From Symbiodinium natans (taxonomy: Eukaryota > Sar > Dinophyceae > Suessiales > Symbiodiniaceae): a DNA stretch of 62,000 nt. A model generated the notes under the pieces. The model made no database searches and was not told the origin of the DNA. It saw only the letters and a list, made by a program, of their open reading frames with translations. Every line of letters begins with the position of its first letter. Positions within the stretch are counted from its first letter, which is position 1. The position numbers and the translations under genes are program-made. Below are positions 24,501 through 37,050 of this stretch, piece after piece. Where the stretch lies: assembly GCA_905221605.1 (NCBI GenBank), contig CAJNDS010002173.1:365001-427000 (forward strand). The letters are read 5' to 3'.

Positions 24501-25199
24501 CCCTAAAAACTGCGCTTTAAGGCTCTCTGGCCGATGTGTGCGCGGCAACACCTGGACACTGTGCAACTGTGGGTGGGTTGTTGTCCTTTGGTGCTGTGGC
24601 CGTAATCCATGATGTCGTTGTCATAGCAGGTACAGGTGTAGTTGTTCCCGGCGCCGTTGGTGCTGTTGCCACCGCTGTCATACCCACCGGTGTCGTTATG
24701 ATGGGAGATGCTTGTGAATGGCGACGCCGAAGGGCTGAGGTCGTAGAACTCCCCCAGCTCTCATGGTCAAAGCACCCCAAACCAGAAAAAGGGGGCACGT
24801 TTGCATCCAAACCCTGGATGTCTTTTTGCCAGGCTCCCCGAGCGTAGGCGCGCCCCTGAGAGTCCACCAGGCCTGGTGCTCAAGGTCAGGGATGGAAGCT
24901 CGAAGCCTGGCCTAAGCAAGGGCTTCCGGCGGCCGAAGGGATGCGTCTTCATGGCGAAGTCGGCCACCCTCAACAGGTAAAGAAAACCAGTTGCAAAGCC
25001 CGGGTAGCAGCCTTGCCCCCTGGGTTCGAGCCAGCATCTCCGGAACTGCTGTATGCAGGATTCCTAGATGTGAAAAAGAAACACAGTATCTGGTCTTCGC
25101 CTCCTCCGAATCCCGTCCAACACCAATAGCAGCCTTGGGAGGTCCGGAACCCGAGATGCACCAAGTAGTCCAAAAGCGCCTCCACTACGAGATAAGAAT
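24501..25199. other. No gene recognised
   Basis: A Val/Ala-rich plus-strand frame (24536-24847) and Thr/Pro-rich antisense frame reflect triplet-like low complexity at 24600-24700 rather than a gene. Confidence 0.45.
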
Positions 25200-25385
25200 A
25201 TGACAAAAGTAATAATAAGAAGAAGAATGATAAACATGATAATGATAATGATGATAATAACCATACTAATGATACTGATAATGATAATGATAATGATAAA
25301 TGATAATGATAATGGTCATGGTAATGATAATGATAATGATAATAATCATAACCATAGTCATAACAATAATAAAGATAATAATCCT
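25200..25385. repeat. (GATAAT)n-like microsatellite
   Basis: ATG/ATA/GAT-rich imperfect triplet-hexamer tract. Confidence 0.93.
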
Positions 25386-25564
25386 ACTAGCGCAAAGCAG
25401 CGGGCAGTTCTCCCCTGCCCCCCGCCCCACTTGTGGACTTCTTTTCGAACCGATTCCAACCACTTGCAGGTCGAGGAATGCCCGCGTGCCTGAGCTACGG
25501 CACACGGAAAAGCACAGCTGCCGGTACTCCTTACTTGGTCACACTCGCTACTCCGTACCATTCT

Positions 25565-25641
25565 CTACCCCAGCGCCCCTTCCGCCTTTGCAAGATGCCA
25601 GGGCATGAAGCCGGCGCTGGAGGCCCCATGTATGTCTGCAC
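25565..25641 (-). CDS. Last exon of the JmjC-ankyrin gene
   Basis: After a TAG acceptor followed by G (minus strand, 25642/25641), the exon encodes GADIHGASSAGFMPWHLAKA, the first half of an ankyrin repeat with a changed TPLH motif (MPWH). It ends at a TAG stop at 25565-25567. It closes the ankyrin series begun in the exons to the right. The short length and AG-G acceptor fit the other exons of this gene. Confidence 0.55.
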
Positions 25642-25755
25642 CTACTTCAGCCGGATTCAGGGCACGATGACATTCAGCAACAAGACGAGAGCGGCCGCAA
25701 CTACCAAGCCCGACAACAGCTGCAAGCAGAACACAACTCGCTCTGAATAAGCTAC

Positions 25756-25825
25756 CAGCACGAGCGAGTTGTTGAAGGAGAGGCGTGTGGCCGAACTGCG
25801 CTGCAGCATGTGCTGCCGTGATGCC
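25756..25825 (-). CDS. Ankyrin exon of the JmjC-ankyrin gene
   Basis: This 70-nt exon follows a CAG acceptor and ends before GTAGC (GT donor). It encodes ITAAHAAAQFGHTPLLQQLA, a standard ankyrin helix pair with TAAH in place of TPLH. It lies between the other ankyrin exons on the minus strand. Confidence 0.6.
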
Positions 25826-25989
25826 CTGGGGCAGTGGAAGTGGGAAGGCCAGGATCAAGGATGACCCAAAAGGCCCAAACTCTATGTGTGTAGGTGTGGA
25901 AGGATAAGGGAGTCTTTGGTCCAGGTCTGCCTGTGCCAACTGATTTCGGCCCCCCAGCTCGTGGCTTGAAACATGTGCAGGACAAATGT

Positions 25990-27055
25990 GCCCAACTTGC
26001 TAGATCACTTTCCTGTGAATGGCAACCTTGGAAGCTAGGCTTGTAGCTTGACCATCATGACATTAGTGTCACACGGCTCCCCGAAAAACGTAATGGGGCA
26101 CAATGCACTTCAAAGCCCTGCCAGCTCCAACTGCCTCAAGCTGCCAAGCCGGCCAAGAATCAATCAACAACGTGCACGGCATTCACCCTGGATTGCCAAG
26201 AAAAGAGCCCTCGGTACACAGCTAGGCTGTCAAGTGCTGCGGGCTAAAGCTGCCTCATTGCTTTGGCCTTGGATACTACTTGCTAAGTCCCCGGCCCTGA
26301 GCATATCCCTTGAAGGGTTCTAGAGGGGATTGCCAAATACCCCCGAGCTCTGACACCAAGTATGAAGAGATGGCCTCCTGATCAGCTGCATCCACACTTG
26401 CCCTGTGGAGAAGCCTTGGAAACATCCAGATGGTCCTATCCTGACTTATGCTCCTTTTTGCCGTGGTTGTGCGTACTTTCTCGTCTGTCTCGTTGGTCTG
26501 AAAATACTATATTGGTACTATTCGTAACGAGTATTCGGATACTTCATGCTTTTCAAATTGTTACCATGATTGGTATTAGTAGTACATCTTATTTGTACGG
26601 TTTGAATTGCTCGAAATTTTCGTTCTTTGCATTATTCGCATTATTTGCAGTAGAAGAGTTGTGAACCTTCTTCATGGCACTAGCGTGCTGAGCACGATAA
26701 GTGTTGCTAGTGCCACGAGCATTGTTAACATTAGTAGCAATCATTGCTAGGGTGATGACTACTCTTTGCTTCTCTTCGTAGTAGTTTGTAATCCTACTCG
26801 TTTCAATATTACTCGTCTGCTGAGTATGATGACGATCAGCCTTATCATCGTGACTGCTATCATTCAACGCTTAAACGGGGGACGCAGGTTCCACGATTTC
26901 ACGACTGCGTATGAGCTGGGCAGCAGCAGTCTCAGAACCGGCACATGCCCCTCTCCAGCCAAGAAATGCCTAGGCTCAGAAGATCTGAGAAGCTCATGGG
27001 ACATTGCACTTTGCCAAACTCACCTTTGCCACTCGCTCCTTTGATCCGCTTACTG
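25990..27055. other. Large intron of the JmjC-ankyrin gene
   Basis: No exon is recognised here. The stretch 26490-26860 is AT-rich with many ATTAGTA/ATTATT words. A minus-strand Asn/Thr-rich frame in it looks like low complexity. Confidence 0.45.
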
Positions 27056-27061
27056 CAAGGC

Positions 27062-27117
27062 TGTTGCACAGGCCGTGCTCCATAGGCATCGGGCATGTTG
27101 GGGTCCGCCTTCACAGG
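27062..27117 (-). CDS. Ankyrin exon of the JmjC-ankyrin gene
   Basis: This short minus-strand stretch encodes ADPNMPDAYGARPVQQ, the beta-hairpin and first-helix start of an ankyrin repeat. It ends close to GCAGTAAGC, a good donor. The exact phase to the next exon at 25825 does not close with simple borders, so a few bases or a small exon may be missing from this model. Confidence 0.5.
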
Positions 27118-27134
27118 AGGTGTGAGGAAAGATA

Positions 27135-27255
27135 CACATATAGATATATATATATATATATATATATGCATACATATATATATATATATAGACACACATA
27201 CATACATACATACATACATACAGACATACATACAGACATACATACATACATACAC
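27135..27255. repeat. (TA)n and (CATA)n microsatellite
   Basis: (TA)n with GCATACA interruptions, followed by CATA/CAGACATA units. It is intronic in the JmjC-ankyrin model. Confidence 0.93.
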
Positions 27256-27387
27256 TCTATGTGTTCCATGGTAGCAGCCAAGCACCTATAACTTGCACTC
27301 ATGCCCCTAAGCAGATGTCGATGCACCTTTGCAGGCAGCAGCAATCGTGCAACAACCGGATAAACCTTGGCTCCAGCCGCTCAGAGC

Positions 27388-27492
27388 CTTCAGCGCAAGG
27401 AGCCGCTGCAAAACCGAGGTGTGCCCCGTGGCAGCTGCCCAATGTAACGGCCCAGTTCCTTGCAGACCAAAGCCCGACAGTGTCACGTTGGG
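27388..27492 (-). CDS. Ankyrin exon of the JmjC-ankyrin gene
   Basis: In the correct minus-strand frame this encodes GTGPLHWAAATGHTSVLQRL followed by LALKA, a textbook ankyrin repeat with PLHWAAATGH. Borders are approximate. It follows the long first exon and precedes the PNMPDAYGA exon, so successive repeats are split over separate short exons. Confidence 0.6.
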
Positions 27493-27547
27493 GGACCTTG
27501 GAGAACTTTGGGGAATGTCTGCGGAATGTCTGCATGAGTCTGCATGG

Positions 27548-28094
27548 CGCCTTGCTCATCTCTAGCGTGGCCAGCGCGCCGCACTAGGAAGGCCACCACA
27601 GGGACATGGCCCCGTGCCGCGGCCCATCCCAGCGCGTGGGCCGCGCCAAAATCGAGGCTCCCAATACTTCCGGCACCGTCCACCATCTCCGCCACCTCTT
27701 CTGCCTGAAGGAGCAGCCTCACCAGTGAAAGATGGCCATTCCAGGCGGCCCACTGCAAGGGAAGCAAGCCGTCCTCGTTCAACATGCCTGGGCCAGCAGG
27801 TCTTAGCATTTGGGACCACGGCAGACTTTGCAGAGTCTGCAATGCCCCCGGGAGATCCCCAATGACGCTCGCGCGATGCAGCGGCGGTAGTGAGGAGATG
27901 GATCCAATAAAGCCAACGCCAACGTTAAAATTGCTCAGGCCACACGTCGCATGCGCCCAGCGATCGGGTATGTACATGACGTCTGTTGGCCCAGTCACAC
28001 AACGCCGCAGTTGCAATGGACCATCCGCAGTTTGAACTTCAATTCTTCCGGCTGCGTTAGTCCTGTACCTCTTGTAGCGGCAGGGCTGTGCCAA
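27548..28094 (-). CDS. JmjC/cupin C-terminal part plus ankyrin repeats (exon)
   Basis: The N-terminal ~65 residues contain DVMYIPDRWAHATCGL followed by NVGVGF. This is the C-terminal strand pair of JmjC/cupin-8-like hydroxylases, with the distal His of the metal site in WAHAT. Ankyrin repeats follow: LPPLHRASVIGDL, then LLPLQWAAWNGHLSLVRLLL, then AHALGWAAARGHVPVVAFLV. The HxD half of the Fe(II) site should lie in an upstream exon to the right, which I could not identify. JmjC-ankyrin fusions are known in protists and would act as 2-oxoglutarate-dependent hydroxylases, but catalysis is not shown here. The 3' border is approximate. Confidence 0.65.
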
Positions 28095-30625
28095 GGTATC
28101 GGCTGCAAGCTCGCCGCCTGCGGATCCGACCAGCCACCTGATCTAACAGCAGCGGCACGACAAGAAAGGAAAGACAAAAAAAGTCACAAAGTCAGCCAAC
28201 CGTCAGCAAACCAGCCAAGACACAACTTCAGACCATAAACCTGCACCATCCAGGCTTCTTCATGCCTGTGCTGAGCACGTTAAAGAATGCACAGAATGCT
28301 GCAACCTGGGACCCATTCAGGACATCATCGCGCGCCTGTGCAACACCGCCGTGGAACCTCTTCCACCAATGCTGACGCTTGGGCCGTGCAATCGCAAATC
28401 TCGCAGCTCATCCGGAACTTGTAAGTGAGCACGAGCTTCCAAAGGAACTTCGTGGTGGGGCCTCAAAGGAAGCACGAAGCCAGGTATGCAACGAGGCACA
28501 ACCAGCGACAGCAGCGCGGTAGCATAGTAGACATGTTGGGATTGGAAGGGGGGAGGGATCACCCGGTCTAAACACACCAGATAAGAGGCTGCAAATAGCA
28601 GCAGCCGCCCCCCGGCGCCATGGCCGAGTGCATCACAGAAGTCCTCTTCTTCTGCGCCCGTAACGCCAGACCACAGCCTTCGCGCAAAAGATTTTCAGCT
28701 CAGAGCTACAGACACGGCATCGCCGTCACTGCCTACGTTTGCACTTCTACCTTTGCAATCTCGTGCACACCACCTCCCATCTTGGTCTCGTGAACACTCG
28801 ACCACTCATCTGCAAACCGGCTAAGGCCTCGATGCAGGTCACTAGGCCGCACAGGATGCGTACCTTCCAGCATGCCATGATGCGAGACAATTGCACCCCT
28901 GCCGCACAACGCATGGAAACGTCGGGCCTTGCTCACAAGAAAGCACAGTTGGAGCTTCGAACGCTACAGCTAGGCCCAGCTAGGCTACAGCCACTACCTC
29001 ACAGCACTCAAGGCTGATCCCACACTGAGCTTGAGACCATGCTTGGCGAAAAGGCGCTGCCGCGCCTCTCTGACCCTATTACTGTTCCAACTTCAAGGAG
29101 CTTGCTTTGGGAATGGTGGCAATCAGGACGTAAGCGACAGGAAGTTCATGGATCTCTTGTCATGGTTTGCATGGTTGGGAAAACTCACTGGAAACTCAGT
29201 GCTGTTCCGTCGCAATAACAGCAGCCAAACGAACATCAACAACAAAAAACGATGCAGGTCATGTAGTCAGAACGTGATAACAATGGCACTAGCACTGCGA
29301 AGTTCGGAAAGAACAAGAACATGAATCCCGGCACCCCCGCTTAGGTCCAATCTTTTGCTGCGGCACCCAAAGTCGGCGCAGGTGCTGCCACGCAGACCCC
29401 GAGGCGCGGCCTTCACAAAGAACTACAGCGGGGAGGTGCTTCGGGGTTTAAGGGTCAGGGGCTTGGGCGTTGGGATCAGAGTTTAAAGTTTAGGGTTTGG
29501 GGGGTTTCGGGTCAAAAAGGGAAGTGTAACAGGAACCTTGAGGCGCGAATGGGGTGAACGGGAACCTGGATGTGCAACGACAACCCGGGATAAGTCACTT
29601 GGGTTGTATGAAGCCTAAAAAAGCAGTGGACATGGAATCGGGAGACTTGTCAGTTTCGGGCTTGGCACATACATCGCCCATAGTGGTTTGCATGGACTTT
29701 CTGGACCAGCTGAGCTATCCTGACCCTCAGAAACTTGAAACAAGCTACCTTGACACACGTGCCCGATGAAACGAAAAAAGTTCTGGATGCTGAAGGCTAC
29801 AAAAATCAGGAGCTGTGCTCGGGAGGCGTGAACGTGTGACAACCGTGACCCAATGTAATGGCGGAGAAGAACACCTCGAAGAACGACGGCTGCTCGGCCG
29901 AGGTACAGGTCCTGCGATTGAGGGAAAAACGCATGAGGTGACGGAACATCTACCGATACAGCCACAAATTGGGCCCAAAACGTGCCACCAAACGTTCGTC
30001 CAACTCCACGAACAGTGGGGCCTGAAACTGTTTGAGCGATGATTCACGTGTCGAGCTGGTGAAATCCAACTCTGGCCTTGGAACACCGAACAAAACACGT
30101 GGAAGCAACATTGTCCGCCCGGCACAAGCCCTCTATTTGCAACGATGAATGTTAGCTCATGTGGTTTTGCCAATCAATGCTACTTCGTCACAACTCCACT
30201 TTGAAAGACGCTTTTGCCGCAAACACATCACTCTCGTAACACGAACAGGTTGAATAAAGCTAGGAGCAACACAGATCGCAGGCAATGTCCCCGATACGGC
30301 CTTGACTGGACCGCATGGCCAAGATCAGTAGCAAAATGCACAACCAAGAAGAAAAAGAGCGCACAAACCTGCAATGTACAATTGTGCTTGCAAAGTGTGT
30401 AAACAGCGGATGCCAACAGCATCGAACCTGCATTGGCAGCAGCACCTTGCAAACAGCCCATAGCGCTGCAAATGGCGCAGGTACGCATGGGTCTTGGATT
30501 GGAAGCTTCAAAGGCAATAATGAACGCTTGCATGATGATCTGACTGGATGTGCGGCCTTTGTTGCCAAACAAAATACCAAGAAATTCTTCTGTTCAAGGA
30601 CATGCTGGCCTCGACGCGGATTCAC
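28095..30625. other. No gene recognised
   Basis: The upstream exons of the JmjC-ankyrin gene should be here but are not recognised. A short TTTAGGG-like patch lies at 29440-29515. Other open frames have no domain. Confidence 0.4.
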
Positions 30626-30845
30626 AGATCATATTTATACTTGTATTTGTATCTATATTTGTATTTATTTTTGTATTTAGAATAATATTTATATTTGTAT
30701 TTATATTTATATACATATTTATATTCATATTTATATTCATATTTATATTCATATTTATATTCATATTTATATTCATATTAATATTTATATTTATATCTAC
30801 ATTTATATTTATATGTATATTTATATTCATATTTATATTTGCTAC
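30626..30845. repeat. (ATTTAT/ATTCAT)n microsatellite
   Basis: AT-rich hexamer tract ending in a C-rich run (30844-30862). Confidence 0.93.
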
Positions 30846-30939
30846 CCCCCCTCCCCCCCCCCCATGGATCCATGGTTTTGTGGCCCTTCTAGCCTCAGGA
30901 TGTACATACCAAACTGATGCCGGGAAACCTTCCACATAT

Positions 30940-31420
30940 CCTACAGAGGAGAGACCATAGGAGAGCCCCTAAAAATCTTATGGAAACTCGCCCTGTTCCC
31001 TAAATCTTAAAGAAAAATCCCACAGAAAAGGATCCCTAAGTCTTATTCCTTTATTCCAACCCTAAAAAAACTAACCCTATTCCCAAATGTCTTTTCGCCA
31101 CATCCTAAAGAGCGGGATCCCTAAATCTTACTCCTTGAATTTTACTCCCAAAACTTATTCCCTAGACCCTAAAGAGAGGGTCCCTGAACCCAAAGTCCGT
31201 TTCATGTTAAGTCCTAAAGAGAGCGGGGCCCCTAAATCTTGTTCCCTAAATCGTATTGCCGTACTCTTATTCCCCAGCTCTCACCTCTCACTATATTCCA
31301 CAATCAAGTTGGACAGGCCCTAAAACGGGAGGATCCCAAATCTGAGTCCCTAAATCTCTAATCTTAAAGAGGAGCGTATACACGTGCACCCCCACGAGGC
31401 GTAGACCTTGCTATTCGTCA
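30940..31420. repeat. Degenerate CCCTAAATCTTATTCC-type repeat
   Basis: Variants of CCCTAAATCTTA, TCCCTAAA and CCTAAAGAG recur irregularly. The words look derived from the CCCTAAA telomere unit that dominates the next 2 kb. Confidence 0.6.
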
Positions 31421-31489
31421 AATCCTAAACTAATAGGTGATCCCGTTCTTTAGAATGTAGCGACATCCACTTAAGGAACGGAATTTTTC

Positions 31490-33735
31490 CTTAAATCCTA
31501 AAGGCTGCCTTAAACCCTTAAGGTTCAAACACTATGGCCTCAGGTTTAACCCTAAACCTTTAAACCTTAATCCCCTTAACCCTAGGGCTTTAAGGTTAAG
31601 GGTGCAGGTCTATTTGCTGGTTAGGTTTAAATGCCTAAATCTTAAACCCTAAACCTTTAAACTTCACCACAGGGTTGAGGATTTAAGTGTCATTGCTCAA
31701 CCATGAAACCCTATGTATGAGGTTTAAAGGTTTAGGGTTTAAGGGTTAAGCCTAAACCCTATAGGCTCTAAGGCTTGGGCGATTAAAGCCTTAAACCCTC
31801 TCGGGTTTCGGGCCTTCTCTTTCAAAACCGACTCCCTTAACCGATAAGGTTTTAAAAACAAGCCTTGGACAAGCCCGTATTTAAAAAAAAACACAGAGAG
31901 CGCAGCGGAGTGGAGCGGAGAGGAGGAGGGAGGGAAGGGGAGGGAGGGGGGCGTTCAAACTTTTTCGTGCGGGTGTGATTTCACAAGACGCTCATTCCAG
32001 GATTAATTTTCTGAATGTTATTTGTTCAGGCTTAAATCTTTAGAATTCTTAAGACTTCTGAAAAAGTCTTATAGAAAATACTGAAGATTGAAGATTTCTG
32101 GGAGACTCTTGTGGAAAACCTTTTCAAATTTGAAATTTTTGGGCCCTAAAACCGAATATTGAAGAATTGAAGATCCCTAGAAAAAGTTTTCCCAGGATCT
32201 TCGATTTTGGGACCGAAAATTTCAAATCTGAAGTTTATGTGAAATATTGAAAATTTTCGGTCCCAAAATCGAATATGCCGGGAAAACTTTTCCCGGTCGG
32301 TTTGGGGGGCCACAAATTTCTAATTTGAAATTCATTGAAATTTATTTGAAGTTTTGAGATTTTTGTGCCCTAAACCCTGCGGCCCTAGACGAAATTGTCT
32401 TTCTGAGCTTAGAAAAAGGGAAAAAGAATAAAAAGTCTGGATCCATGGGGGGGTACCTTTTTTATATCTATATTTATGTTTATATTTATCTATTCATTTG
32501 TTTTTTTGGCTTGGGGTTCAAGGCTTGAGGAATGCCTGAGGGCTTCTGGAGGTGTGAGGCTGGTGTTTGAGTTTAGGATTGAGGGTTTTAGGTTTTAGGT
32601 TTTAGGGTCTAGGGTTTCGGGCTTTATGGTCTTAGGGTCTTAGGGTTTTTTTTTAGGGTTTAGGGTTTAGAGTTTAGGGACACCTGGGAGACAAGGTGGC
32701 CTAGACAGCCGTCATGCGGTCTCGAAATGTCAAATATACCAGGCGTCGGCGGATGCTAAAACCCTAAACCCTAAACCCTAAAACCCTAAACCCGAAAACC
32801 CAAACTTAACCCTAAACCCTAAATCCTAAAACCCTAAAACCCTAAACCCTAAACCCTAAACCCTAATACCCTAAAACTAAAACCTTAACCCTAAACCCTA
32901 AACCCGAAAACCCTATTTCACGGATTGTTTTGGGGGAGCCCGGGGCCCATTTAAAAGGTTCAAACGGTTTCAGATGGTGTTGGGGGGCCGGGGCTTCCCT
33001 AGGCCCCTAGCAGATTGAACGGGTTTAGGATTTAGGGCTTAGGGGTTAGGGATGTTTAGGGTTTAGGGTTTAGGGTTTAGGGTTTGGGGTTTGGGGTTTG
33101 GGGTTTGGGGTTTGGGGTTTGGGGTTTGGGGTTTGGGGTTTGGTTTGGGGGGATCTGGGGCAAGCAGCAGTCCCTCAGTTGATTCAAAGATCAGAACTAT
33201 CCGAAGTCCAGAAGCACCCCAAACCCTAAACCCTGAACCCTAAACCCTAAACCACTTCAACAAACACGAACCTCAGAATAGAAAGCCTTAAAGAACCCAG
33301 AACCTCAAGATCACGACCCAAGACCAGAAGATCCCAATGACCCTTAGGTCTTAGGGTTTAGGGCTTTGGGGTGTAGGGTTTAGGGTTCTTTGCTTTTAGG
33401 GTTTAGGGCTTTGGGGTGTAGGGTTTAGGGTTCTTTGCTTTTAGGGTTTAGGGTTTTGGGGTTTAGGGTTTTGGTTTTATTGGAGCTAGGGTTTTGGGGT
33501 TTGGGAGTTTAGGGGTTTAGGGTTTAGGGTTTAGGGCTTTAGGTCCTGGAGTCAACTAAATTCGACCAGAAACCACAGGACACGTAAAGCGAAGTTGAAC
33601 ACTAAAGCATGCATACTGACAAAGAGGGTCCATTTGTAGTACTAGCACGGACTCAGAAGTACCTCAAAACATGCTACTTGGTGCCAAAATTTCATCATGG
33701 TTTAGGGTTTAGGGTTTTTGGTTTAGGGCTTAGGG
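31490..33735. repeat. Interstitial telomere-like repeat field (TTTAGGG/CCCTAAA)
   Basis: TTTAGGG and CCCTAAA runs occur in both orientations (for example 32590-32690 TTTAGGG, 32757-32910 CCCTAAA, 33048-33145 TTTAGGG changing to TTTGGGG, 33345-33535 TTTAGGG with GCTTTGGGGTG variants). They are separated by A+T-rich sequence with GAAAATTT/AAATTTC words (32000-32400). The orientation switches several times. This is the Arabidopsis-type telomere unit, also known from dinoflagellates, but here it is internal and degenerate. Confidence 0.85.
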
Positions 33736-36700
33736 TTTAGTACTAGAAACGGACCCTCTAGGAGATGGAGGCTTTTGCTTTGAATACTCTGGTAACAGTG
33801 GAAGCGAAGCGAGATGGAAGGTGCGAGTCTCCCTGACACTGTCGACTCCACTTTGAGCCTCCCTGTTAGAGAACCCTAGTTGGTGAAGGGTTTAGGGTTT
33901 AGGGCCGTAGGATCCTGTACAAGATCCAATGCAAGTCAGCCGTCCTTGCCGCTGTGGGGCAAGCTGAAGTGCTCCGTGCCACTTGGCAGGCAGATGTGAT
34001 GAGCTCGAGCTTTGGATCTGTCCGATGGCTGGAGAGGCCAAAGCTGCGGACGACATCATTTGGGGGAGCACGAGCGGCGTGTCTGTGTGAGCTATGCGTC
34101 TGTACTCGGCCCCCGCACCATGCAGAGTCACGTCAGCGGCGCAACCCTTCAACACGGAGGCCCCGGCAAGGAGAGGCCTCAAGGGCATCGACAGGCTGTC
34201 CGAGCAATATGCAGGGCACAGACGAGTCACACAGGTGTCACAGAGGAGTCATAGAGGCACCGCAGGCACCGAAAGCACCGAAGGCACCGAAGGCACTGAA
34301 GGCGCACAGGGCCACGTGGCGCGTCCATCGCCGCGCAGCCCGGGCGAACTCAACACCTCTGGAAGCCGGGGCGTCGCTTCGAGAATCCGGCCATCGTCTG
34401 CCAGGCGGAACACGGCGGACCAGGCAGCTCGCTGCATATGATCCGTCACAATCGGCCCAGAAAACACCGAGGTGGCGTCGGCTGGTGCGCAATGTGCTTG
34501 GATTCTCATTGGCCCCACACGAACACAATGGGAATCGGACCTCCAGCACCTATAGAGTACCTCTTGCGTGGAGTGCCGTGCCACGGCATCAGGAGTTGTC
34601 ATGTGTTGAAATCGCGGCGTTGGCGATGGGGCATGGCATTCCTGCGAGCCTGCACGAAGACTTCGCCTCAGGATGGTGCACGTTGACGCTCTGCCTCCGC
34701 CGGCAGGTTTCCGCTCTGGTTCCAAGAACGGCTTCGCGAGAACGCCAAGTTGCGCTCGCTGTGAACCGGGGAAGCAGCACTCCTGAAGAGGAAGCTCCCT
34801 CAGGCTGCGGGCTGCTTGACGTGCACCCGCGACCCGAAGAGCTCCTAATACGAGGTGCTGGATCACCGTGCTTCTGTGCTCGTGTGTGGTGAGGCCTTTG
34901 CATCGCAAGAAGACAGCCGTCGTTTATCGCTGCCAGCTCGACAGGAGACCTCGATGGGCTGGCTGCCTCTCCTCACGATGCCTCCTCGGCAAGCTGCTAA
35001 AGTCTCTAACAAAACAGCCGCACGGGTTGGCACCGACCGTGGCACCGACAGAGATTGCTGAGCTACTGAGCAGCAGAGTCACTGCATCTGCAACTTGAAT
35101 CTGGTGCACACATCGCATACGCACCTGTGCAACCGGATATGGCATGCGAGTTCGAGATAGACACCAAGCGATTGCACCCTTTTCCCCTTAGAGATCGCCT
35201 CAAGCCGCCCCTGAAAACAAGGCGCCGAAGCCCCCTTACTGGTGCACGCGGCCTCGACTGTGGCAGCGCAATGCGAAGGGGCGAAGGGTTTTGAGACATG
35301 TAAAGGCAAGGTCGCCAGCATGGCTCCCCTGCAACTTCTGCCGTGAGCCATTGAGCCAGCGCCCAAGCAATCCTGCGACCACTTTGCAGGCAACTGCTGG
35401 GGCGCCGAAGCCCCCTGTCAACCCTAGCACGATGCGCAGCGCGGGCACGATGCACAAGGCGCCTGTGGCCGCGGTCGAGGGCGGGGAAACGTGCGGCCCA
35501 CTTCACTTCACGGCAAGAGGCCCGCGCTCCGCAATGTTCATCACCTGACATGTTTCGTGGGCACGTGACCGGCGTGCTATCCCAGCGGATCTCTGCCGAT
35601 AAACATTCTGAAGCACCGAGTTGGCCCCTGAGGCTCAAGGCACTTGGTTCCTGGTGCCGCCGGCGCCGCTTCCACTCCGAGACTCGGCACCCATCGGTCA
35701 TAGGAGTCATAGGTCACCCAGATGTCACAGATGTCACCCCAGAGGCCATGGCATGCCATGGCCTGCGCCGCGCCGAGGCGACGATGAAAGGCCATTGCGC
35801 CAGGAAGCCCGGGCATCAATCTGCGTCCATCTGCAACTGGGGCGAGGCTTGCCCGAGGCGGATCATGGCACCTGACCGTGGCATTCAGCTTGGGGCGCCC
35901 TAAACCCTAAACCGTAAACCCTAAACCCTAAACCGGCATGAGGCTTGTGGCTCCCAAGCTGCACAGTCCAACAGCACTTGAGCGGGCGGCAAGGGACCAA
36001 AAGCAGATGCATAAGGCTTTCGGTTCTGGTACTAGGCGTCGCTTCGCCAGAGTAGCACATTCAACATGGCGGCATCGTTTTGGGTATGAGGTACTTCGCC
36101 AGGAAACTGCACTTTGTCCACCTTCAGCAGCCCGGCAGCAAGAGGCTTTAATTGCCGTCCCTCACTTGACACTGTGGGAAAGAACTCCTAACACTCCTGT
36201 CCACGCCACTGAGGGCAAAAAGCTGGTCTACTCCAGGCTTGACTGGCCCAAGCGGAGGCTGAGGAGCTTGACTGACCCAAGCGGAGGCCGAGCCTAAGTT
36301 GGGCTATAATGATCCTAACTTGGGTTTGAAGTCTTAAGTTGGGTTTTTGATGATCCTAACTTGGGTTAGAAGTCCCTTAAGTATAGTTACTATAGGAAGG
36401 GGGACCCTCCTTGTAGGAGCAACTACCACATGAACCCATGGGTTGATCTGCAAGACTCTGGTTCAGGTACAGCTGACCCAAACGGAGGCCGGGGAAGGGG
36501 GGACGATATCCGGTCAGTGGTCGGCTGCACCCCTGAGAAAGGCTGGTTCAGAACTGCTCAAGCAGCTTCTTCTACGACACTGTCCCAGGCGCCTGTGCAT
36601 TCAAGCACCATGGGCAGCAATGTCACCCCCTGCTGGGCGCAAACCGCAGCAGTGTTCAGGTGGACAGCCTTGACGCGTGCGAAGGACGAAGCAGCAGTGC

Positions 36701-36884
36701 AGGCCACCCGCTGAGCCTTTACGAGGGACTCCGACCACTGGCAAGCCGTGTCGGCAAGGTCGAGGGCAGGCAAGTGTCATCGGGCCTAGCAGTCCAGCAC
36801 GTTCCATCGCATGAGCTTTCTGTGTCTCCGCCTAACTCAAGATCCAAACGGTGAACACGGTAAGCAGGAACATGAACCCGAGTA
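33736..36884. other. No gene recognised
   Basis: Contains a 9-bp-unit tandem (GGCACCGAA, 34258-34305), GTCACAGATGTCAC-like words (34225-34250 and 35697-35740) and a short CCCTAAA run (35899-35936). The open frames at 33954-34908 (both strands) have no domain and look like G+C-driven chance frames. Confidence 0.4.
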
Positions 36885-37050
36885 GCTTCTTCCGGTCCTC
36901 TACCTCGTCGCTGGCCGCCGGCCCCTGCGCCTTCACTTCCACCTCTGTCTTCACGGCTTTGGCAACTGTCCCAGAGGACGGGGGAGGCCTAAGCTGCTTT
37001 TTCTATCATCTGCATGTTGAGGTCAGTTCTGCTTCTCAAGGCCAGTGAGC
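36885..37050. repeat. Direct repeat copy 1
   Basis: This segment (key words GGCCCCTGCGCCTTCACTTC and GACGGGGGAGGCCTAAGCTG) recurs nearly unchanged at 37598-37745. No coding function was recognised. Confidence 0.85.

Noticed and set aside
26589-26867. Asn/Thr-rich minus-strand protein
   Set aside because: AT-rich low-complexity sequence inside a probable intron.
33954-34908. Overlapping ~220-310-codon frames on both strands as a host gene
   Set aside because: No domain, repeated 9-bp units inside, and both strands open, which suggests composition and not coding.
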